NCBI GenBank assembly: GCA_964533705.1
Contig: CAZHMN010000036.1
Span: forward strand, 1 to 29,545
Source: CAZHMN01 sp964533705
Lineage (GTDB): Bacteria; Electryoneota; B3-LCP
Direction of reading: 5' to 3'
Length of the DNA: 29,545 nucleotides
This document shows, one piece after another, positions 15,601-23,305 of the stretch. The notes beneath the pieces are model-generated. The model made no database searches and was not told the DNA's origin. It saw only the letters and a list, made by a program, of their open reading frames with translations. A program made the translations under genes and the position numbers. Each line of letters begins with the position of its first letter. Positions within the stretch are counted from its first letter, which is position 1.

Positions 15601-16910
15601 TTGTCCGCTCGCAAAATGCCCTGCCCGTATTCCGGATCCCACCCCGGCGAACCGCGATCTTCTGCACTGCTCTTCAGCACGGACGTCACTTCCGGGGGTC
15701 CCCAGTTGGGGTGTAGCGACAGGATCAATCCCGCTGTAGCTGAAGCGAAGGGGGCGGAATAAGACGTCCCATTCCCTCCCTGAAACGCCTCGTAACCCGC
15801 CTCCATGACGGTGGATAGTATGTTCGTACCGGGAGCCAGGATGTCCAGTGACGTACCATAGCTGGAGAAAGTAGCCCGATTGCCCTGCTCATTACAGGCG
15901 CCCACGCACAGCGTCGTGCTGTACACCGCTGGATAAATAATTTCAGTATTTCCGTTGTTTCCTGCTGACGCCACGATCACGATACCGGCCTGGGTGGCGT
16001 AATTGATGACGCTTTCCAGCATGGGGCTGGCCTGCGTATCCCCGAAGCTCATGTTGATGACCCGCGCGCCATTGTCCATGGCATATAGAATTGCCGAGGC
16101 GACATCATCTTCCTGCAAAAAGCCGTTCATATTGCCGGCCCGCAGAATCATCAAGGGGCATTCCGGAGCCAGGCCGGCAACGCCGAGGCCGTTATCTATG
16201 GCTGCACCGCAGATTCCTGCGACCGCGGTTCCGTGTCCCATCTCGTCGGAAGGATCGTTGTCGCGCGTCAGGTAGTCGCCTCCGGTTGGAAGGGTGGGTG
16301 CGTCCACGAAATCCCAGCCGTAAACGTCATCAATAAAACCGTTATCGTCGTCGTCAACCCCGTTGCCGGCAATTTCACCTCCATTCGTCCATATAGAGGA
16401 GACCAGGTCGGGATGATCCATCTCGCATCCCGTGTCAATGATGGCGATGGGGATTTCAGCAGAACCCAGAGTTTCGTCCCAGGCGTCTTCAGCGTATACC
16501 CTTTCCAATCCCCACTGATCGGGATAAAAGGGATCATCCGGGTAGAAGTGGATTTGTTGCAGGCGGTTGGGTCGCGACCAGCGAACCGACGAAAGGCGGG
16601 CGATGTCCCTCTTGAATTCGGTGAGCCGATTCTCCTCATTCTCGGGCAATCTAAAAATCAAAAAACGCCGGAATTGCTGATGCCGATTGGCCGGAAGATC
16701 CAATGCATATCGAGTGACCACTCCCGGATAACGCTCCAAAAAAGCGTCCAAATCTGGCAGAGCTGTGATCGTCCTGCCCGCATCTTCTGAGATTGTGACC
16801 GCTCTATCCAGTTCGATGATCACTTCACGAGGCGAATCCAGAGCCTGCGCCCTGAAGGCGAAAGCCAAAAAGAGTAGAACCCCGACCAGGGGGCTCGATT
16901 TCCTTATCAT
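12666..16910 (-). CDS. Secreted subtilisin-like (S8) protease with C-terminal T9SS-type sorting domain
   Basis: Large exported protein, 1414 residues from ATG 16910 (AGGA 8 nt upstream; an ATG at 16925 is also in frame). A signal peptide (MIRKSSPLVGVLLFLAFAF) is followed by a propeptide. The S8 catalytic triad is Asp159 (IIDTGCEMD), His226 (GHGTAVAG) and Ser383 (GTSYSAP), with oxyanion Asn in ASAGNNG. After about residue 640 there are several calcium-type FG-GAP/VCBS-like repeats (DLDEDGF, DSDADGL, DYDSDGF, DGDYNGDG, GDFNGNG). A fibronectin type III domain (ending YYYAISTVD) and an SbsA/Ig-like domain (VTVRFNEAM) follow. The C-terminus carries FVYPNPYK and a FlgD-like beta sandwich, the pattern of type A sorting domains of type IX secretion. 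It is probably surface-displayed or released. The coupled coaE shows no obvious functional link. Confidence 0.93.
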   Translation of the reverse strand: MIRKSSPLVGVLLFLAFAFRAQALDSPREVIIELDRAVTISEDAGRTITALPDLDAFLERYPGVVTRYALDLPANRHQQFRRFLIFRLPENEENRLTEFKRDIARLSSVRWSRPNRLQQIHFYPDDPFYPDQWGLERVYAEDAWDETLGSAEIPIAIIDTGCEMDHPDLVSSIWTNGGEIAGNGVDDDDNGFIDDVYGWDFVDAPTLPTGGDYLTRDNDPSDEMGHGTAVAGICGAAIDNGLGVAGLAPECPLMILRAGNMNGFLQEDDVASAILYAMDNGARVINMSFGDTQASPMLESVINYATQAGIVIVASAGNNGNTEIIYPAVYSTTLCVGACNEQGNRATFSSYGTSLDILAPGTNILSTVMEAGYEAFQGGNGTSYSAPFASATAGLILSLHPNWGPPEVTSVLKSSAEDRGSPGWDPEYGQGILRADKAVLVNDALVAQISTPLMGQGFAEAETLVVGGTASGVYMDRYEVLAAIGTNPTVWDTVRVVRNLQIIDGLLALWINQEPLDSAYTIRLIVTDIFGNTADDQVVVYFDPSPPVISDISLVPILDADRPSYLLSFQTDDLTTGKVWLRGTGGVTERWISQPLSYQSAEHTMLLGKDLPFKEFEYYIWVENSGGLTDSTDILGIIDLRAESIATNYFTELPQSEIPAGYLFEEVTDLDEDGFLEVWSNILDASGGRSDLRVYEATPSWSFSELELDFGLEIPKSIGDSDADGLDELLTLYGGRSKIFEADASPGFPLPSNVVWSDSGDIWGAKLMDLDPDDDHGEVLLVSGSVYKLYSNWGGGQLSYLQDLPNPFNPPLSTMPPYCRLNDYDSDGFPDLLFGDYEGNLFIYERNESDVFQVSWTHSLPLLDTGEFLSDGDYNGDGMTEFAALAHTETTLSGEHQADTRYWALYVFNNEDDDEYVIVDTLYFFGAENPSDFASGINSGDVYGDPEPEILLCLYPDFYVVDWDTLNEEYTVIWYYPQCLSSEAAVGDFNGNGHNEILFSDGATVRTFEAVGDWSYWLPPPLNFKAEPKPDRVNLSWSAVQGADEYNLYRGASPDSLELYIDTLATSFTDFDVIPDSTYYYAISTVDLSAQILEGPLSVPIIGIPNDPPIIPGDTAVFVPPNFVTVRFNEAMGPSLLDVSKYWIANSRIQPTSVVSDAGGTRAVLSFDATFQDSTYRLIIHEIYDLQGSAFSTLVDTLRFTVYPAEQRLPYLATAFGSVGQSKITLEFSDPMNTTELAAKTNYSITVDPATGVPSGDPISIASADPDTVLHNVVYLQIKTSTPIGPLGKIYRVTAKNLHNTEGLPIDTTHNTATLNFFNSQLNNVFVYPNPYKTGLLVDGQACVVFANLPQDTKIRILNLEGIVIKTIETSGNVTGGVRWYLDNDNGEKVGSGVYLYYVTGAGDTFWGKLAVVR

Positions 16911-17000
16911 CTCGGTTCCTGCCATGACAGATTACTCGATTAAATCCCTACCGTGCAGCGTTCCACGATTTTATCAGAGCTATCCGGTTAAAATATGTGT

Positions 17001-17031
17001 TATAATCTTACTAAAAAGCGTTATAGTTCAA
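17001..17031 (-). promoter_or_regulatory. Possible promoter for the S8 protease-coaE pair
   Basis: On the minus strand TTGAAC (17026-17031) is followed after about 18 nt by GATTAT (17002-17007), in an AT-rich stretch upstream of the protease. The -10 is a weak match, so this is tentative. Confidence 0.3.
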
Positions 17032-17306
17032 TCAATGCGCGAGGCGAATGAGTTAAAACGTAATCGCCTCAATTCGCCTATCAGATCATCACGGTAGATG
17101 ATGACTTCAGCGTCGTGAACCTGTTCAGCAGCTTGCTCCTGGTAGCGAAAATCGCTGATAAATCGAGCCTTTCTGGGCGTTATTATTAAAACGCCGGTGC
17201 TGCCCGTGAATCCACACAGGTAGCGGACATTGGGTAAATGCGAGACGAAAAAATTGGACAGGTTGTGTCGGTGAAGTTGCTGTCTCAGGCGGGAAATTCT
17301 ATTCAT
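17028..17306 (-). pseudogene. Truncated Xaa-Pro aminopeptidase (pepP N-domain only)
   Basis: A 92-residue ORF matching the N-terminal creatinase-like domain of Xaa-Pro aminopeptidases. LPNVRYLCGFTGSTGVLII (24-42) and FISDFRYQEQA (49-59) are typical family segments. The reading frame ends after about 92 residues, while full-length enzymes run to roughly 350-440. The pita-bread (M24) domain with all five metal ligands is absent, so it cannot be an active peptidase. The following AT-rich 100 bp show no remnant of the missing domain. Its ATG overlaps the end of the TPR gene, as expected of an operon partner. I read it as a gene remnant left by a deletion; a free-standing N-domain protein is less likely. 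Confidence 0.75.
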
Positions 17307-18510
17307 TCGAGGATTCCGCGCTTTCGCTCAAAGCCGCCTCCCGGCGACTTTTTAATTCCTCCAGGCGGTTAACGTAAGCCTCATTGTTGGGGTCATTCTC
17401 TATCAGTTTCTCGTATATCTCGATGGCTTCATCGTATTTCTTCTGTGTAGCATAGAGTTCGCCCAGAGTCTTCGTGGCGATTTTTTTCTTCGGCTTTTTC
17501 GGCTCCTCTTCTTCTTCCACTTCTTCCGACTTTGGTTCTGTTTTCTCCTTCTCTATCTTTATCTCTTGAGGAGCGATTTCCTCTTCCGTTTCCGAGCTTG
17601 GGATTATCTCATCCTCAGCAGTATCAGCGCCTTCCAGCGGCGGCTCTTCAGTTTTTTCAGTTTCAGCCTCCTCTTCCGAGAGCGATGCATCCAAACCGAA
17701 AGGATCAGCAGTAGTGGATGGTGAGGGTTTCTCTTCCTCTGCGCGGACTTCCGGAATCTCCTTCATTGTCTCTTCAGCTTCGGAATCGGCTTCTTCTACT
17801 GTTTCGCCGAAACTGAACGGATCGGAGCTCTTCCGGGCAGGTTCCTCTTCTACCTGCGAACCAATCTCTGGAATTTCTTCAGTTGTCTCTTCTGACGTTA
17901 CCTCTTCTTCTGCAGTGGCCTGCTCCGAAGCTGCCTCCTCTTCGTCGTTTGCAGCCCGTGAGAGCCTTACGGCTTGAATTTCTTCTGGCTCATCCGCCTG
18001 CTCGTCAGTCTTTTCTTGAGCCTTTATTTTCTCCAGTCCCTCAAAACCCAGATCGGCTGCGATATCTTCTAAGGTGGTCAGTTCTTCTGCTTTCCGGCGT
18101 TCCTCTTGGGGAGCTTCGACGCTGACTTCTTCATGGGTATGGAGAGGATCCAATGACCTAATGCTGTCCTGAACTTCCTGGAGGTCTTGCTCTTCTTCGG
18201 TCTGTTTCTTGATCTTCTCTTTGAGCCGCAGCAGCCCCATGTGGTTGGGATATTGTTGCAGCCCCTTCTCCACGCATTCTAACGCGTCGCGGTGCAATCC
18301 CGTATAGAGATACCCCTCTCCTAACACCAAGAGCCCGGTTACGTAATCGGGGTGATCCGCGACACCTCTAATGAGCACTTTTTCGGCTCGATCCCAGTCC
18401 CCGAGTTTCAGGTAGCATTCAGCCAACCGAGCAAAAAGCAGGGGGGACTTTTTCATTTTCTTTTGTAAACGCCGAATTTCCTGACGCGTTTTTGAATCTT
18501 CGTTGAACAT
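17299..18510 (-). CDS. TPR protein with long acidic linker
   Basis: 403 residues from ATG 18510 (MFNEDSKTRQEI). The N-terminal third contains TPR-like helices (LAECYLKLGDWDRAEKVLI; GEGYLYTGLHRDALECVEKG). About 230 residues of Glu/Pro/Ser/Thr-rich low-complexity linker follow, with repeated DPFSFGETVEEA and DPFGLDASLSEEEA motifs. A single TPR at the end reads TLGELYATQKKYDEAIEIY and is followed by a charged helix. No signal peptide or enzyme motif is seen. It is probably a scaffold for protein contacts, with the acidic linker disordered. The start is placed at the first Met of the TPR-like helix region; an upstream in-frame ATG (18579) would add an unlikely leader. Confidence 0.8.
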   Translation of the reverse strand: MFNEDSKTRQEIRRLQKKMKKSPLLFARLAECYLKLGDWDRAEKVLIRGVADHPDYVTGLLVLGEGYLYTGLHRDALECVEKGLQQYPNHMGLLRLKEKIKKQTEEEQDLQEVQDSIRSLDPLHTHEEVSVEAPQEERRKAEELTTLEDIAADLGFEGLEKIKAQEKTDEQADEPEEIQAVRLSRAANDEEEAASEQATAEEEVTSEETTEEIPEIGSQVEEEPARKSSDPFSFGETVEEADSEAEETMKEIPEVRAEEEKPSPSTTADPFGLDASLSEEEAETEKTEEPPLEGADTAEDEIIPSSETEEEIAPQEIKIEKEKTEPKSEEVEEEEEPKKPKKKIATKTLGELYATQKKYDEAIEIYEKLIENDPNNEAYVNRLEELKSRREAALSESAESSNE

Positions 18511-18588
18511 GGCACTGCTCACTCTATATTCATCAGAAGACAACGAGCTTAATTTAACCCAATAGGAAAAGAATGTCAAGAATATTTT

Positions 18589-19287
18589 TCAGATTGCTTG
18601 TCCCTCAGGATCAGGTGAACATAACACAGCAGCAGAAATTGTTCCGGCCTTACACTCCTGCAGGGTTCTGCCCAGGGAGTGCAGTGTCGCTCCGGACGTG
18701 GCTAAATCATCCACGATCAGCACTCGTTTTCCTTCGATGGCGCCGGGATTCTTAACGCTGAAGGCGCCTTCTACGCTGGCCCAGCGCTGGCCTCGATCCA
18801 GCGTCGTCTGCGAAGGCGTGTTGATAATGCGAACGGTAATCTCATGCTCGACCGGCAAATTATAGTGCCGGGCGATGCTGTCGGCCAGCCGCTCGCTTTG
18901 GTTGAATCCCCTCTGCCGCCGCCGAGCGGGGTGAATGGGAACCGGCACCAGCAGATCAACGTCCAAAGCCTCATCAGGTCGAGAAATCGCCATGATCCAT
19001 TTTCGAATCAATAGATCCGCCATTTCCGGACGGCTGTGGTATTTGAAAAAATGGACGATTCGCCGCAGATTGTCATCGTAAACCCACCCGATCCAGAGAC
19101 GATTGAGCACACCTCGTAAGGGCCGGAGGGGTTGACCGGTGCGATCCGGGAAAATAGGCAGCCCGTTCCAGCATTGATCGCATAAATACCCGCCCTTCTC
19201 GTTTATCGGCGCATTGCACAGCATACATAGATCGGGCAGCAAAAGACCGATGATCTCATTTAACGGTTGGCGCAGGAGCACTTTCAC
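18589..19287 (-). CDS. comF: ComF family phosphoribosyltransferase-like protein
   Basis: 232 residues. An N-terminal zinc ribbon is formed by CMLC (Cys21, Cys24) and CDQC (about 36-39), followed by a type I phosphoribosyltransferase fold. The motifs are LVPVPIHPARRRQRGFNQSE (about 114-133) and the PRPP-loop-like VLIVDDLATSGAT near residue 192. ComF proteins act in DNA uptake for natural transformation, and related proteins (GntX) occur widely with unclear roles. It is followed by the TPR gene at 78 bp and preceded by the CDF gene 53 bp away, all on the minus strand. Length and motifs are normal. Confidence 0.92.
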   Translation of the reverse strand: MKVLLRQPLNEIIGLLLPDLCMLCNAPINEKGGYLCDQCWNGLPIFPDRTGQPLRPLRGVLNRLWIGWVYDDNLRRIVHFFKYHSRPEMADLLIRKWIMAISRPDEALDVDLLVPVPIHPARRRQRGFNQSERLADSIARHYNLPVEHEITVRIINTPSQTTLDRGQRWASVEGAFSVKNPGAIEGKRVLIVDDLATSGATLHSLGRTLQECKAGTISAAVLCSPDPEGQAI

Positions 19288-19340
19288 GGAGAAGTCTTTA
19301 AACGGTTCGACGGAGTCTGAATATTCATGGCTATTTGAAA

Positions 19341-20276
19341 TTACCTCTTTTGCGTTGGTGGAGTCCTCATCCCTCTATGATAGCCAGAGCTGCATCCCAG
19401 ATCGGGATGCGAATCGCTGGTCTCCAACTGCAACGTTGAATGACTGATACCAAACCGCTCGGCGATTTCCTTTGTCACTTTGCCCAACAATTCCTGTTGC
19501 GTGATCTCCTCTGCTATAACTAAGTGCGCGGTGAGCACCGGTTCGTCGGAACCGATCAACCACACGTGCAGATCGTGACAGTACAAAACGCCGGGTAAAC
19601 TTTCTAAATATGTCTTTAATTCTTCGAGCCGGAAGCGTTTCGGCGTGCTTTCCAATAGGATGCGCACGGCGTCCTTGACGATGCCCAACGAGCTCCACAA
19701 GATCAGGATCGAGATAAAAACGCTGGCAATGGGATCAACGATGAACCAGCCGCCCCAGAGCATTGCTATCCCGGCTATGATCGCTCCGGCCGAACCTAGG
19801 CTATCCGCAACTAAATGCAGAAAAGCAGCGCGTACGTTGATGTCCTCCTTCTGGTGGCTCTTCAGTATCCAGGCGCTGCCGACGTTGGCGATTAATCCGG
19901 CGGAGGCGATGATCAGCATTTCCAGCGATTTGACGTTTGGTGGGCTTGCGAGTCGGTGTATCGCTTCCCAGATGATGACACCCACGATCAACCACAAGCT
20001 CAGGCCGTTCAATAACGCGGCCAGAACTTTGACTCGACCGTATCCATAGGTGCGTTTTCTCGTGGCAGCCCACTCGGCGATCCGGCTGGCAATCAGAGCG
20101 ATGCTAAGTGCCGCTACGTCGGTCAGCATGTGGCCGGCGTCCGCTAAGAGCGCTAGACTGTTGGTCCACAGCCCCCCGATAAATTCAATCAGCAGAAAGA
20201 CCGCGTTGATTCCCAGCGCCCACCACAACGCCCGGCTCGAAGCGGACGCATCGCCTGTTGAATTATGAACGTGCAC
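19341..20276 (-). CDS. Cation diffusion facilitator (CzcD/ZitB-like metal efflux)
   Basis: Inner-membrane zinc/divalent cation:proton antiporter, 311 residues. Six hydrophobic helices are visible. The transport-site pairs are HxxxD in TM2 (LADAGHMLTD, about 45-54) and HxxxD in TM5 (HLVADSLGS, about 153-161). The cytoplasmic C-terminal domain starts near LESTPKRFRLEEL and includes LPGVLYCHDLHVWLI and HSTLQLE, typical of CDF dimer domains. The C-terminus ends with CSSGYHRG, where a Cys and His might sense metal. The start codon is GTG (20274-20276) with no clear SD; no better start is visible in frame. Confidence 0.93.
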   Translation of the reverse strand: MHVHNSTGDASASSRALWWALGINAVFLLIEFIGGLWTNSLALLADAGHMLTDVAALSIALIASRIAEWAATRKRTYGYGRVKVLAALLNGLSLWLIVGVIIWEAIHRLASPPNVKSLEMLIIASAGLIANVGSAWILKSHQKEDINVRAAFLHLVADSLGSAGAIIAGIAMLWGGWFIVDPIASVFISILILWSSLGIVKDAVRILLESTPKRFRLEELKTYLESLPGVLYCHDLHVWLIGSDEPVLTAHLVIAEEITQQELLGKVTKEIAERFGISHSTLQLETSDSHPDLGCSSGYHRGMRTPPTQKR

Positions 20277-20304
20277 ACAAAAACCAGTTTATTGAGAATT
20301 CAAT

Positions 20305-20332
20305 TCCTAACTCCTAACCCCCAACTTCCAAT
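20305..20332. repeat. Short 7-bp tandem array across a stop codon
   Basis: On the + strand the units are TCCTAAC, TCCTAAC, CCCCAAC, TTCCAAT. The array covers the stop codon (minus-strand TAG at 20314-20316) of the ATC-hydrolase-like gene and so encodes its last residues (LEVGG). It shares the 7-bp period and AAC with the three other arrays. Confidence 0.6.
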
Positions 20333-20808
20333 CCTCTCCTTTTCAGCACGTGCCAGCACTCCCGATCCCCTCGCGGAATGCATTTTTCAATGACGTAATC
20401 GAGATTCGGATTCAACCCTTTGACGAGCGCCTCCTCCATCGAGGTATGGGCCGCGCAGGTTTGAGGACGGGTGAAGGGGTAGGGGCACTCCGGCACCATG
20501 ATGGTCACCCGGTCATCGCTCCACTCGATGATCTCGCCCTCAGACCGCATTCCGTTAAAGACTCTTACGAGAAAAAGCCCCACTTGTTGTAGATCCATCT
20601 CGCCTTTGCGTTCCCTGACCCTCGAAGCGATCTCGCGACCGTATTCCGCGCTGACGTCGCGAATCAGCTCTAATCCTTCCTCACCGAACCTGTCTTCCAC
20701 GGCTTCGTAGAGTTTCCTGATTCGGGTCAACAATCCCTTCAAAGTGCTGGCATAGCGTCTATCCAGCGATATTTCTTCGGTCTCAAGACCAGGCGGTAGC
20801 TTAATCAT
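20314..20808 (-). CDS. ATC hydrolase/V4R-like small protein
   Basis: 164 residues starting MIKLPPGLETEEI. GAGGAAAAC upstream gives a good SD for ATG 20808, preferred over a longer in-frame start at 20871 that would lie in repeat DNA. The C-terminal half has CPYPFTRPQTCAAHTSMEE, ALVKGLNPNLDYVIEK and CIPRGDRECWHVLK. This Cys/His/IPRGD layout resembles L-2-amino-thiazoline-4-carboxylate hydrolase-like and V4R/heme- or ligand-binding small-molecule domains. No experimentally based role can be assigned; related proteins are often annotated hypothetical. The Cys pairs could bind metal or a thiol ligand. The last codons overlap a 7-bp tandem array. Confidence 0.75.
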   Translation of the reverse strand: MIKLPPGLETEEISLDRRYASTLKGLLTRIRKLYEAVEDRFGEEGLELIRDVSAEYGREIASRVRERKGEMDLQQVGLFLVRVFNGMRSEGEIIEWSDDRVTIMVPECPYPFTRPQTCAAHTSMEEALVKGLNPNLDYVIEKCIPRGDRECWHVLKRRGLEVGG

Positions 20809-20821
20809 TTGTTTTCCTCGT

Positions 20822-20866
20822 AGATCGGTCGTGAACCCCTTGCGGGCCGTGAGAGTCTTACGAGAT
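20822..20866 (-). repeat. Dispersed repeat copy with an internal 18-nt duplication-like insert
   Basis: On the minus strand this reads ATCTCGTAAGACTCTCAC, then an 18-nt segment bounded by TCACG on both sides, then ACCGATCTACG. A copy without the insert is at 29505-29535 (ATCTCGTAAGAGTCTCAC then GACCGACCTACG), and a diverged one lies at 8558-8600 inside the tandem block. It ends about 13 bp before the start codon of the ATC-hydrolase-like gene. Confidence 0.6.
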
Positions 20867-20916
20867 CCCACTGGCGAAGCCGCTGATTCATAGCAATCCG
20901 ACCGATTTTACTAACA

Positions 20917-21016
20917 NNNNNNNNNNNNNNNNNNNNNNNNNNNNNNNNNNNNNNNNNNNNNNNNNNNNNNNNNNNNNNNNNNNNNNNNNNNNNNNNNNNN
21001 NNNNNNNNNNNNNNNN
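20917..21016. other. Assembly gap (100 N)
   Basis: Exactly 100 N at the 3' end of the OPT transporter gene. The transporter's last visible residues are near the usual C-terminus, so little coding sequence may be lost. Confidence 0.95.
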
Positions 21017-22974
21017 CTATATTGCCCCGCCGCCGTCCGGTACAGTAGATAACAGACCCCAATTAACAGTGCCATACCCGGCCATCCTCCTAACGGGGCG
21101 GCGACCAGTTCCAGCACGTCTGCATTCCCGGTAACAACGATGGGAATTGCCATTAAGATGCCCACTAAAGCCTCGCCCGTGATCAGACCGGAGGCGAAGA
21201 GCAGACCTGCCTGATCCGCTTTCATCTTTATCTGCTTGAAGTTGGCCTGGGATAAAAAGCCCGTTGATCGTCTGGATACCAGATAATGAATGAGGCCCCC
21301 GATGAAAATCGGCGTTGATAACTCGATGGGTAGATAGATTCCCACGGCGACCGCCAGAATAGGAGCCCGGAAGCTGGCACCCCGTTTGGCTTGATACTGG
21401 TCGAAGGCGATGATTCCCACGGCGATCAGAGCTCCGATCACGATCATGTCCCAGGGAAGACCTCCATGAAATACGCCGGTTGCCACCGAGGCCATTAAGG
21501 TCGCCTGGGGTGCGGTAAGCGGGTTGGGGTGTTCCGCGGTGGGTTCGCCGAACCCGTAGGCGTTCAGGAGCAGCATGAGCACCGGGGCCATGATCAAGGC
21601 GGAGGATACCGTCCCTAATATTTCCATGAGCTGCTGTTTGTAGGGCGTAGCGCCTACCAGATGCCCGGCTTTTAAATCCTGCAGGGTATCGCCGGAGATG
21701 GCCGCAGCGCAGCAAACCACTGCTCCCACCAGGATGGCCGCAGCGGGCCCCTCAGGGTGCCCTGATCCCATCAAAACCAGCAACAGAAGCGAAGTCGAGA
21801 GCAGCGTGGCGATGGTCACGCCCGAGATTGGGTTGTTGGAAGATCCCACTAATCCCGCCATATAACCGGCTACGGCGGAGAATAGAGCGGCAGCCAGGAG
21901 CATGAAAACGGCGAGAATCAGTGAAATGGCTACGCCCTTGATGACAATGAGGTAATAGGCAAAAAGCGGAACGATCGAAATAGCCAGGAGGATGAGAACC
22001 CATTTGGTGGGGACATCCCGTTCGGTGCGGATGATTGATATACCCTCACCGGAAGCGTCTCGGTAAGCTTCCAATCCCGCCCGGATGCCGGACGCTACCG
22101 GTTTGCGCAGGCTAATCAGTGCCCAGAGGCCTCCGACGACCATAGCACCAACGCCGATATAGCGAATCTGTGATGACCAGATCTCGTAGGCCAGATCAAC
22201 GGCACTATCGAATTCACCGGGCGGTGCGCCGTTGACGGCGTAATATATGGGGATGCAGATGACCCAACTGATAAAACCGCCCGAGAACACCAGCACAGAT
22301 ATGTTCAATCCCACGATATAACCCACGGAAATAAGGGCGGGAGAGAGGTTGCTCCCGAAATAAAAGATGCTGCCAAACATCCTGCGCGCTCCCTCGATGG
22401 TGGCCGACCAGAGGTGAAAGCCGGTCTCACACAGCTTAAAGAGCGCTCCGATCAAACCAGCGATGGCGATGTACTTGACGGCGCTGCCCCCTTCTTCTCC
22501 GCTTTTCAGAACTTCGGCCGTGGCGATGCCTTCCGGATATTTCAGCTTCGCTTCGATGATCAGCGCCCGCCTTAAAATAATCGTAAAGAGAACTCCGATC
22601 AAACCGCCCAGTCCCGCGATCAAGGTGACCCACACCCAGGGGAACGTTGTCCAGTAGCCCATCATCACCAGGGCGGGCAGAGTGAAGATCACGCCCGCCG
22701 CCAGCGATTCCCCCGCGGAAGCGGCGGTTTGCACGATGTTGTTCTCCAGGATGTTGGATTTTCGAAACAGGCGCAGAACGCCCATTGAGATGACCGCGGC
22801 GGGAATGGAAGCCGACACGGTCATACCGGCGAATAGGCCCAGGTAGGCGTTGGCTCCCGCCAGAACGATCGAAAGGATGATACCCAGAATGAAGGCTTTG
22901 ACGGTGATTTCCGGCAGGATTTTCGAGGCCGGGACGACCGGCTCGAAAACGGCATTGTCATTCGGTTGGTTCAT
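21017..22974 (-). CDS. OPT family oligopeptide/metal transporter (3' end in gap)
   Basis: Polytopic inner-membrane protein of the oligopeptide transporter superfamily; 652 residues are visible before the gap, near the usual length of the prokaryotic group. The N-terminus has ITVKAFILGIILSIVLAGAN and AYLGLFAGMTVSASIPAAVI, typical of the family's first helices. NNIVQTAASAGESLAAGVIF (about 80-99) and SSNNPISGVTIATLL are further family hallmarks. At least a dozen hydrophobic segments are visible. Substrates in the family are small peptides or metal chelates; none can be chosen here. Expression is probably driven by the minus-strand promoter at 23007-23035. Confidence 0.92.
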
Positions 22975-23006
22975 AAGAGTGATTTGGATTCATGATAGGA
23001 TTTGAT

Positions 23007-23035
23007 ATGATACGATTCTTCGGGCAAAAAGTCAA
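23007..23035 (-). promoter_or_regulatory. Sigma-70-type promoter for the OPT transporter
   Basis: On the minus strand TTGACT (23030-23035), a 17-nt spacer and TATCAT (23007-23012) lie 33 nt upstream of the OPT start codon. It is back to back with the tRNA promoter at 23104-23132. Confidence 0.75.
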
Positions 23036-23103
23036 GGATTTTTCCGGCGCAGGGGCGAAACAAGCAATGCCGAATGAATTTCAACCATTCCCCCGAAATT
23101 CGC

Positions 23104-23132
23104 TTGACAAAAGGGGGTGTAAATGCTATATT
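23104..23132 (+). promoter_or_regulatory. Strong sigma-70-type promoter for tRNA-Leu
   Basis: TTGACA (23104-23109), a 17-nt spacer and TATATT (23127-23132) are close to consensus. The predicted start is near 23139, leaving a leader of about 25 nt before the tRNA. Confidence 0.88.
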
Positions 23133-23163
23133 AATAGCTTGTGTCGAGGATCATGTGTTAACC

Positions 23164-23248
23164 GCCGGAGTGGTGAAATTGGCAGACGCACCGGTTTCAG
23201 GGACCGGCGAGCTTTGCGCTCGTGTGGGTTCGAATCCCACCTCCGGCA
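23164..23248 (+). tRNA. tRNA-Leu (CAG)
   Basis: An 85-nt class II tRNA. Acceptor stem GCCGGAG/CTCCGGC (23164-23170/23241-23247) with discriminator A. The D-arm contains TGGCAGACGC. The anticodon stem CCGGT/ACCGG encloses loop TTCAGGG, giving anticodon CAG. The long variable arm is CGAGC-TTTGC-GCTCG, and the T-arm is GTGGG-TTCGAAT-CCCAC. CCA is not encoded. The long variable arm and A73 fit leucine. Confidence 0.97.
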
Positions 23249-23253
23249 CGAAT

Positions 23254-23282
23254 AGAGGTGGCTAGCATAGCCACCTCTTTTT
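23254..23282 (+). terminator. Intrinsic terminator after tRNA-Leu
   Basis: An 11-bp perfect stem, AGAGGTGGCTA/TAGCCACCTCT, with a 3-nt loop is followed by a run of T (23278-23282). It ends the tRNA transcript just before the helicase gene. Confidence 0.93.
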
Positions 23283-23305
23283 CCTCCTTCATATCCGGTG
23301 CTTCG

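Noticed and set aside
16003..16790. Plus-strand ORFs opposite the S8 protease
   Set aside because: The minus-strand frame carries the catalytic triad; the opposite ORFs are low in recognisable content.
17001..17006. Perfect TATAAT on the plus strand
   Set aside because: No suitable -35 and no gene downstream on that strand; AT-rich background.
23222..23305. Helicase start inside the tRNA
   Set aside because: It would put the tRNA 3' end and a perfect terminator in the coding region.
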